Source: Puniceicoccaceae bacterium (GTDB lineage Bacteria > Verrucomicrobiota > Verrucomicrobiae > Opitutales > Coraliomargaritaceae). From it: DNA of 22,452 nt. The position numbers and the translations under genes were made by a program. How positions within the stretch are numbered: position 1 is the stretch's first letter; every line of letters begins with the position of its first letter. This document shows, in pieces, positions 15,070 to 22,452 of this stretch. Location: NCBI GenBank assembly GCA_902516225.1, contig CABXXS010000016.1, positions 1 to 22,452 on the forward strand, read 5' to 3'. The notes beneath the pieces were generated by a model that was not told the origin of the DNA, made no database searches, and saw only the letters and a program-made list of their open reading frames with translations.

Positions 15070-16941
15070 TTAGGTATCCGAAAAAGTGTACTCAGTCAGA
15101 TATTTTTGAATTATCCGTTTAATTACTATAGGGTTGGGGGAATTAATTGCAGATTTAATCTCTTTTTTAAGGAGATCAAAATCTAGTTCCTTGTTGTGGC
15201 CTGATACGAGACGCATGACTCTAGGATGCGATGTTTCCTGCAAAGATTCACTTAAATGTTGTACTTCCTCAAAGAGTTTTTCACCTGGTTGCAGGCCAGT
15301 AAATATTATGTCGATATCTACACCTTCTCGCAAACCGCTCAGTTCTATTAACTGGCGTGCTAGATCGATAATTTTTACTGATTTACCCATGTTTAGTACA
15401 AATATTTCATCTCCTTCGCCCTGAGTGGCAGACTGTAGCACCAGTCCAACAGCTTCATCGGCCGTCATGAAAAATCTGTTTACTTCGGGGTCAGTCACTT
15501 TAACAGGCCCACCTTCTGAAATTTGTTTTCGAAAGATAGGTATGACGCTTCCAGATGATCCCAGAACATTTCCAAATCGTACGGCTATAAATTTAGTCTG
15601 GTTATCTTTTTTGGAATGTTGTGCATGAAGTGCTAACTCGGCGAGACGCTTACTAGCACCCATCACACTTGTTGGATTAATTGCCTTGTCAGTTGATATA
15701 AAAATGAACTTTTCAACATTATTTTTAATGGAAATTTCAGCAAGCTGTTCTGTAGCTAGAAAGTTATTTCTCAGCGCTTCGCCCGGTTGACATTCCATCA
15801 GTGTTACGTGCTTATGGGCAGCTGCATGAAAAACCACTTCCGGGGAGCACTGACTGAAAAGTCCTTCTATCGCAGTGCGATCTTGTATATCTAGAACTTG
15901 GTTAATTACTTTTGTTTTTTGGTTTCTTGAATTATCAAGTACGTCTTGTTTTAGATTAAAGATAGCTATTTCTGCTTGATCGACACAGGTTAATTCGCAA
16001 GGAGAATAGTCTAATATTTGAGTTACAAGTTCGCGTCCGATACTGCCACCTGCGCCAGTCACAAGAACTCTCTTATCTTGAAGCATATCTCGTATCTCTT
16101 TTGAATCCAGATCGACAGGATCACGACCTAGAAGGTCCTCAAGTTGAATTGGACGAATTTGTGATAGCTCCGCTCGCCCACTTACCAAATCCGTGAGTGC
16201 TGGGACAGTATCTACAGCAAGATTGGCATTCCGAGCAATGTCAGAGACTATGCGTATGCGCTTAATTGGAGCAGAAGGAAATGCTATAATTACTCTAAGA
16301 GCGCCGTAACGCTTTGCAACTGTACTAAGCTCATTAATAGTTCCCGCTACTTTTACTCCGTGTACGAATTGACCTACTTTCTTTGAATCATCGTCGAGAA
16401 AAGCAACGGGACGCATAGCCAAATGTGATTTATTTATCAGTTCATTGCAAAGTCCTGCACCTACTTCTCCTGCGCCAATAATAATTATATTTTCGTACGT
16501 GTCGGGAGTTAGCCAGTCTGCCCAACTACGACTAGATTTGATTCGCATAAATATACGAAAGCCAGCGATAAAAAGAAAACTTAATAAAAAGTAGGTTAGA
16601 ATGACTGCACGCGGCGGTACGTTTTGTCCGCTGTAGACGTACCACATGGAAAGTAAGATGAGAGTATTAGCAAAAAGTCCTGTGAAAAGTCGGAGCGCAT
16701 CTGGCAAACGAAAATATGATAGAATTGAATCAAATTGCCCCACGGACATTAGCAGTGAAAGTTGGAGTCCAGTAACCCACCAAATAGTGTGGATGTAATC
16801 TAAAGCGTAATTTTCGGGTACATTGAAATCGAAGCGAAGTTGATATGCTATAGAATAGCTTAAAGCTGAGACACACGCATAAAACAGGAACAGAGACAGT
16901 GCCTTGAAGTTGAAATATCTGTAAAAAATATTTAAGCTCAT
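15070..16941 (-). CDS. pglF: Membrane-bound UDP-GlcNAc 4,6-dehydratase (PglF/WbpM/CapD family)
   Basis: This 623-aa protein has about four transmembrane segments in the first 130 residues. A first Rossmann domain with IIIIGAGEVG (152-161) follows, then a catalytic SDR domain with LVTGAGGSIG (293-302). FHAAAHKHV (371-379), STDKA (416-420) and SVMGASK (425-431) carry the family's Met/Lys pair (Met427, Lys431) in place of the usual Tyr-x3-Lys. The reaction is NAD-dependent 4,6-dehydration of UDP-GlcNAc to the 4-keto-6-deoxy sugar on the cytoplasmic face. Its ATG overlaps the stop of the aminotransferase gene (ATGA, 16941-16938), so the two are translationally coupled. This pairing supports the PglF-like call over a WbpM/FlaA1-type enzyme feeding another sugar. 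The acetyltransferase (PglD) and phosphoglycosyltransferase (PglC) are not in the window. Confidence 0.9.
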   Translation of the reverse strand: MSLNIFYRYFNFKALSLFLFYACVSALSYSIAYQLRFDFNVPENYALDYIHTIWWVTGLQLSLLMSVGQFDSILSYFRLPDALRLFTGLFANTLILLSMWYVYSGQNVPPRAVILTYFLLSFLFIAGFRIFMRIKSSRSWADWLTPDTYENIIIIGAGEVGAGLCNELINKSHLAMRPVAFLDDDSKKVGQFVHGVKVAGTINELSTVAKRYGALRVIIAFPSAPIKRIRIVSDIARNANLAVDTVPALTDLVSGRAELSQIRPIQLEDLLGRDPVDLDSKEIRDMLQDKRVLVTGAGGSIGRELVTQILDYSPCELTCVDQAEIAIFNLKQDVLDNSRNQKTKVINQVLDIQDRTAIEGLFSQCSPEVVFHAAAHKHVTLMECQPGEALRNNFLATEQLAEISIKNNVEKFIFISTDKAINPTSVMGASKRLAELALHAQHSKKDNQTKFIAVRFGNVLGSSGSVIPIFRKQISEGGPVKVTDPEVNRFFMTADEAVGLVLQSATQGEGDEIFVLNMGKSVKIIDLARQLIELSGLREGVDIDIIFTGLQPGEKLFEEVQHLSESLQETSHPRVMRLVSGHNKELDFDLLKKEIKSAINSPNPIVIKRIIQKYLTEYTFSDT

Positions 16942-18068
16942 TGAGTTTGAATACTTCGTTTTAGTTTATCTGTAATACTATCGATCACAAACTGACGTTG
17001 GCTATCTGACATGCCAGATCCGCTGGGCAAGCAAAGTCCACGATCGAATAAACCTGCTGCAAATTCACCACCGATGGATACTTTATCTTGGAAAATTGGT
17101 TGTAGGTGTAATGGCTTCCATAGAGGTCGGGCTTCAATATCGTTGGCGTCTAGGTGCGTAAGCACTTGATCGCGCGTCGTACCGCTTTCGACAGGGTCTA
17201 TAGTCAAACAGGTTAACCAATAGTTTGCCGTATCTGGTTTAGCAAGAGGCATGAAACTGATTCCTGGTAGCCTTTCAAGTGCCTCTTTATAGGCTTCAAA
17301 GTGCGCTCGTCGTCCAGCAATTCTTCGGTCAATATCTGCTACTTGGCTAAGTCCTAAACCAGCTAGTAAATTACTCATTCGATAATTGTAGCCTATACTT
17401 TTATGTTCGTAGTGTATGACTGGTTCTCTGGCTTGATTGGCCAGATAGCGTGCTTTTTCAATTCTTTCTTGATTATTCGATAACAACATTCCCCCTGTAG
17501 AGGTAGTAATTATTTTATTACCGTTAAAAGAGAAAAAAGAAAAATCACCCATTGAACCGGCGGGCTTTCCATTATAGCTAGAACCAAATGCTTCGGCTGC
17601 GTCTTCTATTAATGGTACATTATGAAGTTCGCAAAGCTCAGTTATGCGATCCATTTGTGCACATTGCCCGTAGATGTGGACGATAATCACGGCTTTTATA
17701 TTTTTATGAGTTTCCAGCGCTTCCTTTATGCGATCGGGATCTATATTCCACGTGAGAGGCTCACTATCTATAAAGATCGGTTCTGCGCCAAGATAGCAGA
17801 TTGGATTAGCGCTCGCAGCAAATGTAAGGGTGGGGCAGATTACTGCGTCACCTGCTTGGATGTTTAGCACCTGGAGCGCAAGATGTAGAGCAGCAGTGCC
17901 TGAATTAAGCGCTAAAGCATAGCTACGATCTACTCGACTAGCTACCGTTGCTTCGAATTCATCCAGAGCAGGACCAGTAGGAGCTATCCAGTTTGAAGCC
18001 ATTACTGCCTCTACACTCGCATGGTCTTGCGGGCTTATATCTGGAGGGGATAAGTAGATGCGTGACAT
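16938..18068 (-). CDS. pglE: UDP-4-keto sugar aminotransferase (PglE-like, DegT/DnrJ/EryC1/StrS family)
   Basis: This 376-aa PLP-dependent aminotransferase transfers an amino group to C4 of the UDP-4-keto-6-deoxy sugar made by the neighbouring dehydratase. The start MSRIYLSPPDISPQD and SNWIAPTGPALDEFE (25-39) are characteristic of PglE-type enzymes. NSGTAALHLAL (55-65) binds the PLP phosphate, Asp156 in IEDAAEAFGS pairs with the PLP nitrogen, and Lys185 in FSFNGNKIITTSTGG forms the Schiff base. The C-terminal RPLWKPLHLQP and RGLCLPSGSGMSD segments complete the family pattern. ATG 18068-18066 has no Shine-Dalgarno (TAATTAA precedes it). It is the first gene of the pair, followed by pglF with an ATGA overlap. 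An alternative 4-amino sugar (for example viosamine-like) cannot be excluded without tests, but the dehydratase partner favours the GlcNAc series. Confidence 0.9.
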   Translation of the reverse strand: MSRIYLSPPDISPQDHASVEAVMASNWIAPTGPALDEFEATVASRVDRSYALALNSGTAALHLALQVLNIQAGDAVICPTLTFAASANPICYLGAEPIFIDSEPLTWNIDPDRIKEALETHKNIKAVIIVHIYGQCAQMDRITELCELHNVPLIEDAAEAFGSSYNGKPAGSMGDFSFFSFNGNKIITTSTGGMLLSNNQERIEKARYLANQAREPVIHYEHKSIGYNYRMSNLLAGLGLSQVADIDRRIAGRRAHFEAYKEALERLPGISFMPLAKPDTANYWLTCLTIDPVESGTTRDQVLTHLDANDIEARPLWKPLHLQPIFQDKVSIGGEFAAGLFDRGLCLPSGSGMSDSQRQFVIDSITDKLKRSIQTQ

Positions 18069-18145
18069 TTAATTACTATGCTCAACTAACATAGCACGCT
18101 TTTCGAACCTAAATTATAGCAATTTTTAGTGTGTAAAAGCTTATA

Positions 18146-18164
18146 ATAAGTATGGATTACTTAT
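18146..18164 (-). terminator. AT-rich hairpin downstream of pckG
   Basis: ATAAGTA (18146-18152) and TACTTAT (18158-18164) form an exact 7-bp stem with a 5-base loop, six bases after the pckG stop on the minus strand. A short CTTTT tract follows at 18139-18135. There is only one G-C pair, so as an intrinsic terminator it would be weak. It also lies upstream of pglE, and a regulatory site for that gene is the alternative. Confidence 0.3.
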
Positions 18165-18169
18165 AAATC

Positions 18170-19966
18170 CTATAGTCGTGAAATTAGTAATTCACGCTCA
18201 TATATCATTTCCTTTGGTAAATGAGAATGCAATTTTAGAAAAAGTTCTTCATGCGTAAGCGTCTGCATAAGAATACGTTCTCGATCAAAATGCATAATTT
18301 GATCAAATGTTGCTTTATCTATGTCTAGTCCACGCCAATCTATATCTGAGTGACGTGGCATCCATCCGATTGCGCTCTCTTTTGCGCCAGCGCGACCAGT
18401 GGCACGCTGAACAATCCATAGTAAGGGTCGCATATTCTCGCTAAAACCTGGCCACATATAGCTACCGTCAGTATCTTTACGGAACCAATTGACATTGAAA
18501 ATAAGTGGTGTTTCGCAAAGGCTTCGTTGCATCTTGATCCAATGACGAAAGTAGTCGCCCATGTGATAGCCACAAAAAGGAAGCATTGCCATAGGATCGC
18601 GCCGGACCGCACCAATTGCTCCTTCAGCGGCAGCAGTCTGTTCTGAGCCAATAGTAGCACCTAAATAGACACCATGACTCCAATTGAATGCTTGAGTAAC
18701 TAGTGGTATATCGTTCATGCGACGGCCTCCAAAGATCATCGCTTTAATGGGCACACCATCAGGCTTCTCCCAATCTGAGTCCATAACAGGGCAGTTGGAT
18801 GCTGGGGCGGTAAAGCGGCTATTAGGATGAGCGGCAGGTGTTTCACTTTTTGGTGTCCAGTCATTGCCTTGCCAATCAATTAAATGTGCTGGTGTATTTT
18901 CACTCATTCCTTCCCACCAGACATCACCATCGTCTGTCAGTGCTACATTTGTAAAAATTGTATTATTAGCGCATGAAGCCATAGCATTGGGATTAGTCGA
19001 CTCTGATGTTCCAGTGGCTACTCCGAAGAAGCCAGCTTCAGGGTTTATTGCATAAAGGCGCCCGTCTTTTCCTGGCTTGATCCAAGCGATGTCGTCACCC
19101 ACACAGCTTACTGTGTAACCATTCATGGCTTTCGGTGGCGTAAGCATGGCAAAGTTTGTCTTTCCGCAGGCGCTGGGAAAAGCAGCTGTTACGTAAGTTT
19201 TTGCTCCATCAGGTTCTTCAACCCCGAGTATTAACATATGTTCAGCCATCCAGCCTTCGTCTCTTGCAAGCGTAGATGCAATTCGCAAAGCTAAACACTT
19301 CTTTCCTAGTAAAGCGTTCCCTCCGTATCCAGATCCATAGGAAACAATGGTGCGTTCCTCAGGGAAGTGTACGATATGCGTATTTTCAGGGCTGCAGGGC
19401 CATATTTTGTCTTCCATACCCTTCTCAAGCGGGCAGCCGACAGAATGAAGGCAAGGAACGAAAAAACCCTCTTCACCGAGAGCATTTAGCACTGGGGTGC
19501 CGACCCTAGCAATGATACGCATATTCACCACTACGTAGGGTGAGTCAGTTAATTCCACCCCAATCTTGGAGATGGGTCCGCCTACTGGCCCCATACTAAA
19601 TGGAATGACATAAAGAGTACGCCCATGCATACAGCCTTTAAATAGTTTTTTTAGTTTCCGCCTCATAGTGCGAGGTTCTGCCCAATTATTTGTGGGTCCT
19701 GCACCATCTTTATTTTGCGAACAAATATAAGTTTTTGATTCAACTCGCGCTACATCCCTTGGGTCAGAGCGAAAGAGATAACTGTTAGGACGGTTCTTTT
19801 CATTTAATTTTATACACATTCCACTGGCCTGCATCATGCAGAAGAGCTTGTTAGCTTCTTCCTCGGAACCATTACACCAGTGCACATTTTCAGGTTCGCA
19901 AAGAGTAACCATTTTTTTGACCCACTTTAGTAAAGCTTTATGGGATGTAAGCGCAGTAGAATTCAT
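18170..19966 (-). CDS. pckG: Phosphoenolpyruvate carboxykinase (GTP)
   Basis: This 598-aa cytosolic enzyme interconverts oxaloacetate + GTP and PEP + CO2 + GDP. Its main use is in gluconeogenesis or in anaplerotic balance. GTP-type hallmarks are [20 protein letters not shown] near the N-terminus, [24 protein letters not shown] with the reactive Cys267 and P-loop Lys269, VGDDIAWIK (Asp291, Asp292), [19 protein letters not shown], and FNVNWFRKD. Length fits the family (about 600 aa). I choose the ATG at 19966-19964. The frame extends nine codons to a GTG at 19993, but the ATG puts the first helix (HKALLKWV) where it sits in relatives. Only a weak AGAAG lies upstream. It is divergent from parC across a shared promoter region. 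Confidence 0.96.
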   Translation of the reverse strand: MNSTALTSHKALLKWVKKMVTLCEPENVHWCNGSEEEANKLFCMMQASGMCIKLNEKNRPNSYLFRSDPRDVARVESKTYICSQNKDGAGPTNNWAEPRTMRRKLKKLFKGCMHGRTLYVIPFSMGPVGGPISKIGVELTDSPYVVVNMRIIARVGTPVLNALGEEGFFVPCLHSVGCPLEKGMEDKIWPCSPENTHIVHFPEERTIVSYGSGYGGNALLGKKCLALRIASTLARDEGWMAEHMLILGVEEPDGAKTYVTAAFPSACGKTNFAMLTPPKAMNGYTVSCVGDDIAWIKPGKDGRLYAINPEAGFFGVATGTSESTNPNAMASCANNTIFTNVALTDDGDVWWEGMSENTPAHLIDWQGNDWTPKSETPAAHPNSRFTAPASNCPVMDSDWEKPDGVPIKAMIFGGRRMNDIPLVTQAFNWSHGVYLGATIGSEQTAAAEGAIGAVRRDPMAMLPFCGYHMGDYFRHWIKMQRSLCETPLIFNVNWFRKDTDGSYMWPGFSENMRPLLWIVQRATGRAGAKESAIGWMPRHSDIDWRGLDIDKATFDQIMHFDRERILMQTLTHEELFLKLHSHLPKEMIYERELLISRL

Positions 19967-20026
19967 CTTTGCACTTCTAATAGCATAGAGCACGCCAATG
20001 ATGAACGAAAGATCTCAAGTAGTATG

Positions 20027-20032
20027 ATTATA
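20027..20032 (-). promoter_or_regulatory. Candidate -10 box for pckG
   Basis: On the minus strand a perfect TATAAT lies 60 bases upstream of the pckG ATG, implying a leader of about 55 bases. There is no good -35 match at 16-18 bases spacing, so dependence on an activator is possible. Pattern match only. Confidence 0.35.
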
Positions 20033-20069
20033 GATAAAATTCTCCTTGAATCAGTCTCGCTTATCCACC

Positions 20070-20088
20070 TACTAAACTTAATTTAGTA
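20070..20088. promoter_or_regulatory. Palindrome in the pckG-parC divergent promoter region
   Basis: TACTAAACTTAATTTAGTA has exact 7-bp arms (20070-20076 and 20082-20088) around a 5-base centre. It sits about 38 bases upstream of the candidate pckG -10 box and 44 bases upstream of the parC ATG. This geometry suits a dimeric transcription factor controlling pckG, parC or both. In DNA this AT-rich, chance palindromes of this size do occur. The rest of the 19967-20132 gap shows no gene. Confidence 0.35.
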
Positions 20089-20132
20089 AGCTGATCTAAA
20101 AAGTACTAATCTTAATATACAAAAAAAGCCTC

Positions 20133-22232
20133 ATGCCTCGGAAGAAGAATCCCAAAAAAGATAATCCTCAATCGGAATTATTTGAGACCTCCACCGATAC
20201 AGAGGCATCTTCTGATAGCATAGCCTCGGAGGAAGATATTTTTGCTATCAAAACTGATGCAGGGCACGTGGACGATATGTTCAGTGATTGGTTTTTGGAT
20301 TATGCTAGTTATGTAATTCTCGAGCGTGCAGTCCCGCATGCTAATGATGGGCTCAAGCCAGTACAGAGACGAATTCTCCACTCTATGCGAGAATTAGAGG
20401 ATGGTCGCTATAACAAGGTCGCCAACTTAATAGGTAACACTATGAAATATCATCCCCATGGCGACGCTTCGATTGCAGATGCTATGGTGCAGCTTGGGCA
20501 AAAAGAGTTTCTCGTAGATATGCAGGGAAATTGGGGCAATACCCTTACAGGAGACTCTGCCGCCGCATCACGATACATTGAGGCACGCCTTTCAAAATTT
20601 GCACTTGAAGTAGTGTTTAACCCAAAGACAACAAATTGGCTCTCCTCTTATGACGGACGCAATAAAGAGCCGGAAACGCTGCCTATTAAATTTCCCCTTC
20701 TATTAGCACAGGGTGCTGAAGGAATAGCAGTTGGGCTTTCTTGTAAGATACTTCCACATAATTTTAATGAACTATTAGACGGCTGTATCGCGCTGCTACG
20801 CAAGGAAAAGCCAGAAATCGTACCGGACTTTCCTACTGGAGGATACGCAGATGTTAGTGAATATAATAATGGTAAGCGGGGGGGACGTATCCGCGTGAGA
20901 GCTCGTATCGAAACGCGAAGTAAACTCCTACTCGCTATTACGGAACTGCCATTTGGTAAGACTACGACATCGCTTATTGATTCTATAATCTCAGCCAATG
21001 AGAAGGGTAAGATTAAAATTGCACGGGTAGAGGATAATACAGCTGATATCGTGGAGATTTTAGTCTACTTATCTCCCGGATCTGATCCACAGACTGTAGA
21101 ACAAGCATTATACGCTTTCACCGACTGTGAGCTTTCTGTGTCGACGAATATCTGCGTGATTGAGAATGACCGGCCACATTTTTTCTCAGCTCAAGATTTG
21201 CTCTATTTAGCTACAGAAAAAACGCGTAATCTTCTCAAGCTTGAGCTTGATATTCAGCTAAAAGAACTCGATGAAAAGTGGCATTATAGCTCGCTTGAAA
21301 AAATATTCATCGAAAAGCGGATTTACCGCCGTATTGAAGAAGAAGAGACGTGGGATGCGGTTGTTGCCACTGTTGAAAAAGGACTCAAACCATACAAAAA
21401 TATATTCAAACGCGATATCTCGCGCGACGATATTACTCGGCTACTTGAAATCAAAATCAAACGAATTTCAAAGTTTGATGTGCTAAAAGCGGATGAATTA
21501 ATTCGTGCCTTAGACGAAGAGATTAAGATTACTAAGAGACATCTCAAATCTTTAACTAAATATGCGATCAGGTGGTTTACCGATTTAAAGAAAAAATTCG
21601 GAAAGGGTCGTGAACGTAAGACTGTGCTGACTTCATTTGAGAAGGTTGTCGCGCAAGATGTGGTAATAGCCAACCAGACGCTTTATGTTGATAGGAAGGA
21701 AGGCTTTGCAGGAATAGGGATGAAAAAAGACGAGGCTATTGGTAAATGTTCCAGTTTGGATGATGTAATCGCGATCAACCAAGCCGGAAAGCTGATAGTA
21801 AGTAAGGTCAGTGAGAAAGCATTCTTTGGTAAGGATATTCTCTATATTAATACCTTCAATCGAACGGAGCCGAACGCATTAACTTACTGCATGGTATACC
21901 GTGATGGAAAATCTGGTGCTACATTTGCGAAGCATTTCACAACAGGTGGTATGACTCGTGACAAAGAGTATGATTTGACTAAGGGTAAGCCAGGTTCACG
22001 TGTATTTTACATTTCCTGCTATCGAACTAGTGAAGAACAGTCCGATGCAGTTAAGGTTAACCTAAAACCAGTACCTCGCCTTCGTAAAACTGAGCTAGAA
22101 GTACTTTTTAAGAATTATACAGTACGTGGCCGTAGTTCTGGCGGTAATATTATCACTAAGAACTCCGTACGTAATGTTGTGCGTATGACTAAGGCAGCAC
22201 GAGAAGAGGCGGATTTAGAAGACCTCGCCTAA
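20133..22232 (+). CDS. parC: DNA topoisomerase IV subunit A (ParC-like)
   Basis: This 699-aa type IIA topoisomerase subunit cuts and rejoins double-stranded DNA. Together with an ATPase subunit (ParE), it decatenates daughter chromosomes. After an acidic 45-residue leader come DGLKPVQRRILHSM (72-85), KYHPHGDASIADAM (105-118) and the active-site SRYIEARLSK with Tyr148 and the adjacent Arg147. A coiled-coil/tower region rich in Lys and Glu (about 370-500) follows, then a C-terminal beta-propeller-like region. The C-terminal domain is short and lacks the QRRGGKG GyrA box. It has only a degenerate RGRSSGGN near residue 665, which favours ParC over GyrA. The length is like the short ParC proteins of Bacteroidota and relatives. 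parE is not in the window. ATG 20133 has an A-rich leader (CAAAAAAAGCCTC) and no Shine-Dalgarno. Confidence 0.9.
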   Translation: MPRKKNPKKDNPQSELFETSTDTEASSDSIASEEDIFAIKTDAGHVDDMFSDWFLDYASYVILERAVPHANDGLKPVQRRILHSMRELEDGRYNKVANLIGNTMKYHPHGDASIADAMVQLGQKEFLVDMQGNWGNTLTGDSAAASRYIEARLSKFALEVVFNPKTTNWLSSYDGRNKEPETLPIKFPLLLAQGAEGIAVGLSCKILPHNFNELLDGCIALLRKEKPEIVPDFPTGGYADVSEYNNGKRGGRIRVRARIETRSKLLLAITELPFGKTTTSLIDSIISANEKGKIKIARVEDNTADIVEILVYLSPGSDPQTVEQALYAFTDCELSVSTNICVIENDRPHFFSAQDLLYLATEKTRNLLKLELDIQLKELDEKWHYSSLEKIFIEKRIYRRIEEEETWDAVVATVEKGLKPYKNIFKRDISRDDITRLLEIKIKRISKFDVLKADELIRALDEEIKITKRHLKSLTKYAIRWFTDLKKKFGKGRERKTVLTSFEKVVAQDVVIANQTLYVDRKEGFAGIGMKKDEAIGKCSSLDDVIAINQAGKLIVSKVSEKAFFGKDILYINTFNRTEPNALTYCMVYRDGKSGATFAKHFTTGGMTRDKEYDLTKGKPGSRVFYISCYRTSEEQSDAVKVNLKPVPRLRKTELEVLFKNYTVRGRSSGGNIITKNSVRNVVRMTKAAREEADLEDLA

Positions 22233-22310
22233 CTTCTCTATTTTACAGTATGAGTAAGTTTGAATTCTATAAGCACGAAGCTATTTATTAGTTTTACTGT
22301 TGTGCGCGCT

Positions 22311-22452
22311 CTATTCTGCTTCAGTCCATTTGTCATGCTCTTTAATTAAATCTATTAGGCGGTCAAGTGCCTCGAAAGAAGAAACATTATATTTCACACA
22401 TTCCTTTCCCACGTATAGGTTAATTTTACCAGGCGCGCCTCCAACATACCCA
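22311..22452 (-). CDS. Unidentified protein, C-terminal 46 residues (runs off the right edge)
   Basis: An uninterrupted minus-strand frame enters from the right edge and stops with TAG at 22313-22311. The 46 visible residues begin GYVGGAPGKINLYVGKECV and end in an amphipathic helix, FEALDRLIDLIKEHDKW, then TEAE. The Gly-rich turn followed by a strand and a helix looks like the end of a folded domain and not random translation, and codon choice resembles the neighbours. I do not recognise the family with confidence. The gene is convergent with parC, 78 bases away. That gap contains no clear terminator. Confidence 0.5.
   Translation of the reverse strand, partial: GYVGGAPGKINLYVGKECVKYNVSSFEALDRLIDLIKEHDKWTEAE

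Noticed and set aside
19967..19993. Nine-codon upstream extension of pckG to a GTG
   Set aside because: The ATG gives a family-like N-terminus. The extension has no support beyond being open.
20648..20998. 116-codon antisense open frame inside parC (and a similar one at 21323-21673)
   Set aside because: Both are mirror frames of strongly conserved parC coding sequence, with no start signal or domain pattern of their own.
1..22452. CRISPR arrays, tRNA/rRNA genes, phage or transposon genes, defence systems
   Set aside because: I looked for regular repeats, RNA gene signatures and hallmark proteins on both strands and found none. The SNF2 helicase alone does not make a defence system.

Overview
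The window looks like ordinary chromosome from a Gram-negative bacterium with moderate AT content. A member of the Verrucomicrobiota (Opitutia/Puniceicoccales-like) is my best guess, but this is an impression from protein style and not a computed placement. Supporting points are an outer-membrane lipid A type acyltransferase, an archaeal/eukaryote-style prolyl-tRNA synthetase without an editing insertion, a short ParC-type topoisomerase subunit, a GTP-type PEP carboxykinase, a GatAB amidotransferase, and start codons that almost all lack a Shine-Dalgarno sequence. I see no rRNA, tRNA, CRISPR array, insertion sequence, integrase or phage gene. No gap between genes exceeds about 260 bases.

Layout from left to right. 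(1) 1-1267, minus strand: the N-terminus of a glycosyltransferase cut by the window edge, preceded by an LpxL/HtrB-family acyltransferase. Both fit cell-envelope lipid/polysaccharide assembly. (2) 1526-11227, plus strand: a SWIM-SNF2 helicase, then a translation block of serS, a two-helix small membrane protein, proS, gatA and gatB. gatC is not present. (3) 11253-15014: a lipid-modification module. A Cfa-like SAM methyltransferase, an FAD-dependent amine-oxidase-like protein and a DUF1365 protein form a tight operon with overlapping genes. Divergent from it is an NTF2/SnoaL-like protein with a lipoprotein signal peptide. Relatives of these families co-occur in proteobacterial operons linked to photo-oxidative stress and unusual methylated or furan fatty acids. 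Here they occur without the sigma/anti-sigma pair. (4) 15070-18068, minus strand: a translationally coupled pglE-pglF pair (aminotransferase, then membrane-bound UDP-GlcNAc 4,6-dehydratase) expected to make UDP-4-amino-4,6-dideoxy-GlcNAc, the bacillosamine precursor. (5) 18170-19966, minus strand: pckG, divergent from parC (20133-22232, plus strand) across a 166-base promoter region that holds a 7-bp-arm palindrome. (6) 22311-22452, minus strand: the C-terminus of an unidentified gene.

Most genes are housekeeping. The part most worth following up is the 11.25-15.0 kb lipid module, chiefly because its NTF2-like member appears to be exported as a lipoprotein while the three enzymes look cytosolic. 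The near-absence of Shine-Dalgarno sequences across the window is the other general signal.
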